DNA of 64,000 nt, from NCBI GenBank assembly GCA_913777615.1, contig CAJYTK010000004.1, positions 124,001 to 188,000 on the forward strand, given 5' to 3'. The notes beneath the pieces are model-generated. The model did not search any database. It had not been told where the DNA came from and worked only from the letters and a program-made list of their open reading frames with translations. Each line of letters opens with the position of its first letter. Within the stretch, counting starts at the first letter, position 1. The translations under genes and the position numbers were made by a program. Below are positions 63,065-64,000 of this stretch, piece by piece. The stretch comes from an uncultured Agrobacterium sp. (GTDB lineage: Bacteria > Pseudomonadota > Alphaproteobacteria > Rhizobiales > Rhizobiaceae).

Positions 63065-64000
63065 TTAACCGCGGGCCGTTTGCATTTCACGCTTCACCAA
63101 CCGGTAGAAACGTGTGGTCAGCATGATCGCTGCTGCCGTCAGGCCGACGACAAATCCGGACCAGACCCCCACGCCACCGAAGCCGAGCGGGAACGCCATG
63201 GTCCAGGCGAGCGCAAAACCGATCGGCCAGTAGGAAATCAACGCCAGTATCGCCGGAATACGCGCATCCTTCAGGCCGCGCAGCAGGCCTGCCGCCACTG
63301 CCTGGATGCCATCTACCAGCTGGAACAACCCTGCCATGATGATGAGCGAGCTCGCGTAAGCGAGAACCTGAGGCGCCTCCGGCAGATGTGCATCAAGGAA
63401 CAGACCGCCCAGCTTGCCGGGAATGGCTGCGAAGAGAATGCCACCACTCAGCGCAATGACGCAGGCAACCACATAGATCGTAATCGCAGCGCGAATGAGG
63501 TTCGGATAATCGCCGCGACCATGCGCGACACCAATACGTACCGTCGCCGCCTGCGACAGTCCAAGCGGGATCATGAACGCAATCGATGCCAATTGCAGAG
63601 CGATACCATGCGCCGCGAGCTCGATGGTCCCGATCTGACCCATGAGAATGGACGCCGCGGAAAACAGCATGGTTTCGGCCAATATGGTGATGCTGATCGG
63701 CAGACCGAGACGCAGGACCTCGCCAAGCGCATTCCAGTCCGGTTTCCAGAAGCGGACAAACAGCTCGTATTGCCTGGTTTCGTCCCGCGTCTGGACGTAG
63801 AAGACAATGAAGATGAGGCTGAACGTATTGACGATGACGGCCACGATAGCAGCCCCATTCATACCCATGGCGGGAAATCCGAAGTGGCCGAGGACCAGAG
63901 CATAGGCAAGCACGCCGTTGAGCAACAGCATGGCAATGGTGGCGTAGAGAATAACGCTGGCACGACCGATCGCGCTGACGAGTCCGCGCATCACGTAAAA
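63065..64000 (-). CDS. MATE family efflux transporter, C-terminal part (runs off the right edge)
   Basis: About 310 residues of a multidrug-and-toxin-extrusion exporter are present; the N-terminal helices lie beyond the window. Several hydrophobic helices and the second MATE repeat are visible (LGLPISITILAETMLFSAASILMGQIG, AAHGIALQLASIAFMIPLGLSQAATVRIG, LVDGIQAVAAGLLRGLKDARIP). This half-repeat start is typical. The substrate is unknown. It converges on carA. Confidence 0.88.
   Translation of the reverse strand, partial: FYVMRGLVSAIGRASVILYATIAMLLLNGVLAYALVLGHFGFPAMGMNGAAIVAVIVNTFSLIFIVFYVQTRDETRQYELFVRFWKPDWNALGEVLRLGLPISITILAETMLFSAASILMGQIGTIELAAHGIALQLASIAFMIPLGLSQAATVRIGVAHGRGDYPNLIRAAITIYVVACVIALSGGILFAAIPGKLGGLFLDAHLPEAPQVLAYASSLIIMAGLFQLVDGIQAVAAGLLRGLKDARIPAILALISYWPIGFALAWTMAFPLGFGGVGVWSGFVVGLTAAAIMLTTRFYRLVKREMQTARG

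Overview
The window looks like chromosomal DNA of an Agrobacterium/Rhizobium-type alphaproteobacterium. The basis is the rhizobial-type gene order and sequences: dnaG-rpoD, carA with yqeY, glmS-glmU, a vitamin-B12-dependent metH, a DUF930 protein, and an 850-residue bacteriophytochrome with an HWE kinase and a fused receiver that resembles Agrobacterium Agp2/BphP2. No species call is possible without a search.

Layout. (1) 1-11.9 kb: an amine-utilisation cluster. A leftward run encodes an amidohydrolase, an APC permease resembling ethanolamine permeases, a glutamine-synthetase-like ligase and an aldehyde dehydrogenase. A RpiR-type regulator stands divergent to it. A rightward run follows: ABC importer (binding protein, two permeases, ATPase), zinc alcohol dehydrogenase and PP2C phosphatase. 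Together these could carry out a gamma-glutamylation route for ethanolamine or another amine (inference). (2) 12-31.2 kb: housekeeping and membrane genes: an MFS transporter, DUF502 protein, GNAT acetyltransferase, glmS, glmU, EamA exporter, glutathione-dependent formaldehyde dehydrogenase, metH with a 20-bp palindromic operator, AGE-family epimerase, three tandem GYF-RDD membrane proteins and a DUF4174 protein.

(3) 31,218-50,007: an 18.8-kb integrative mobilizable element, inserted in the 3' end of a tRNA-Ile(CAT) gene and bounded by 15-bp direct repeats. It carries a tyrosine integrase next to the tRNA with a coupled small ORF, a relaxase with a MobC-like partner and a candidate oriT, a serine recombinase and a possible HUH replication protein. 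The cargo looks defensive: an acidic-tailed protein paired with a PD-(D/E)XK-like protein, an overlapping pair (two-TM protein plus cupin-like protein), and a 9-kb co-directional block of a single-chain type ISP restriction-modification enzyme, a DUF3883 protein, a 33-codon small ORF, a SIR2 protein and a HerA ATPase. SIR2-HerA and type ISP enzymes are known anti-phage systems. The way they are combined here, the small ORF and the left-half gene pairs are the best candidates for something undescribed.

(4) 50-64 kb: chromosome again: SIMPL-domain protein, a small secreted protein, YjbQ-family protein, bacteriophytochrome, DUF930 protein, rpoD, dnaG, yqeY-like gene, carA and a truncated MATE transporter. 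All assignments come from reading motifs by eye; no database search was run.
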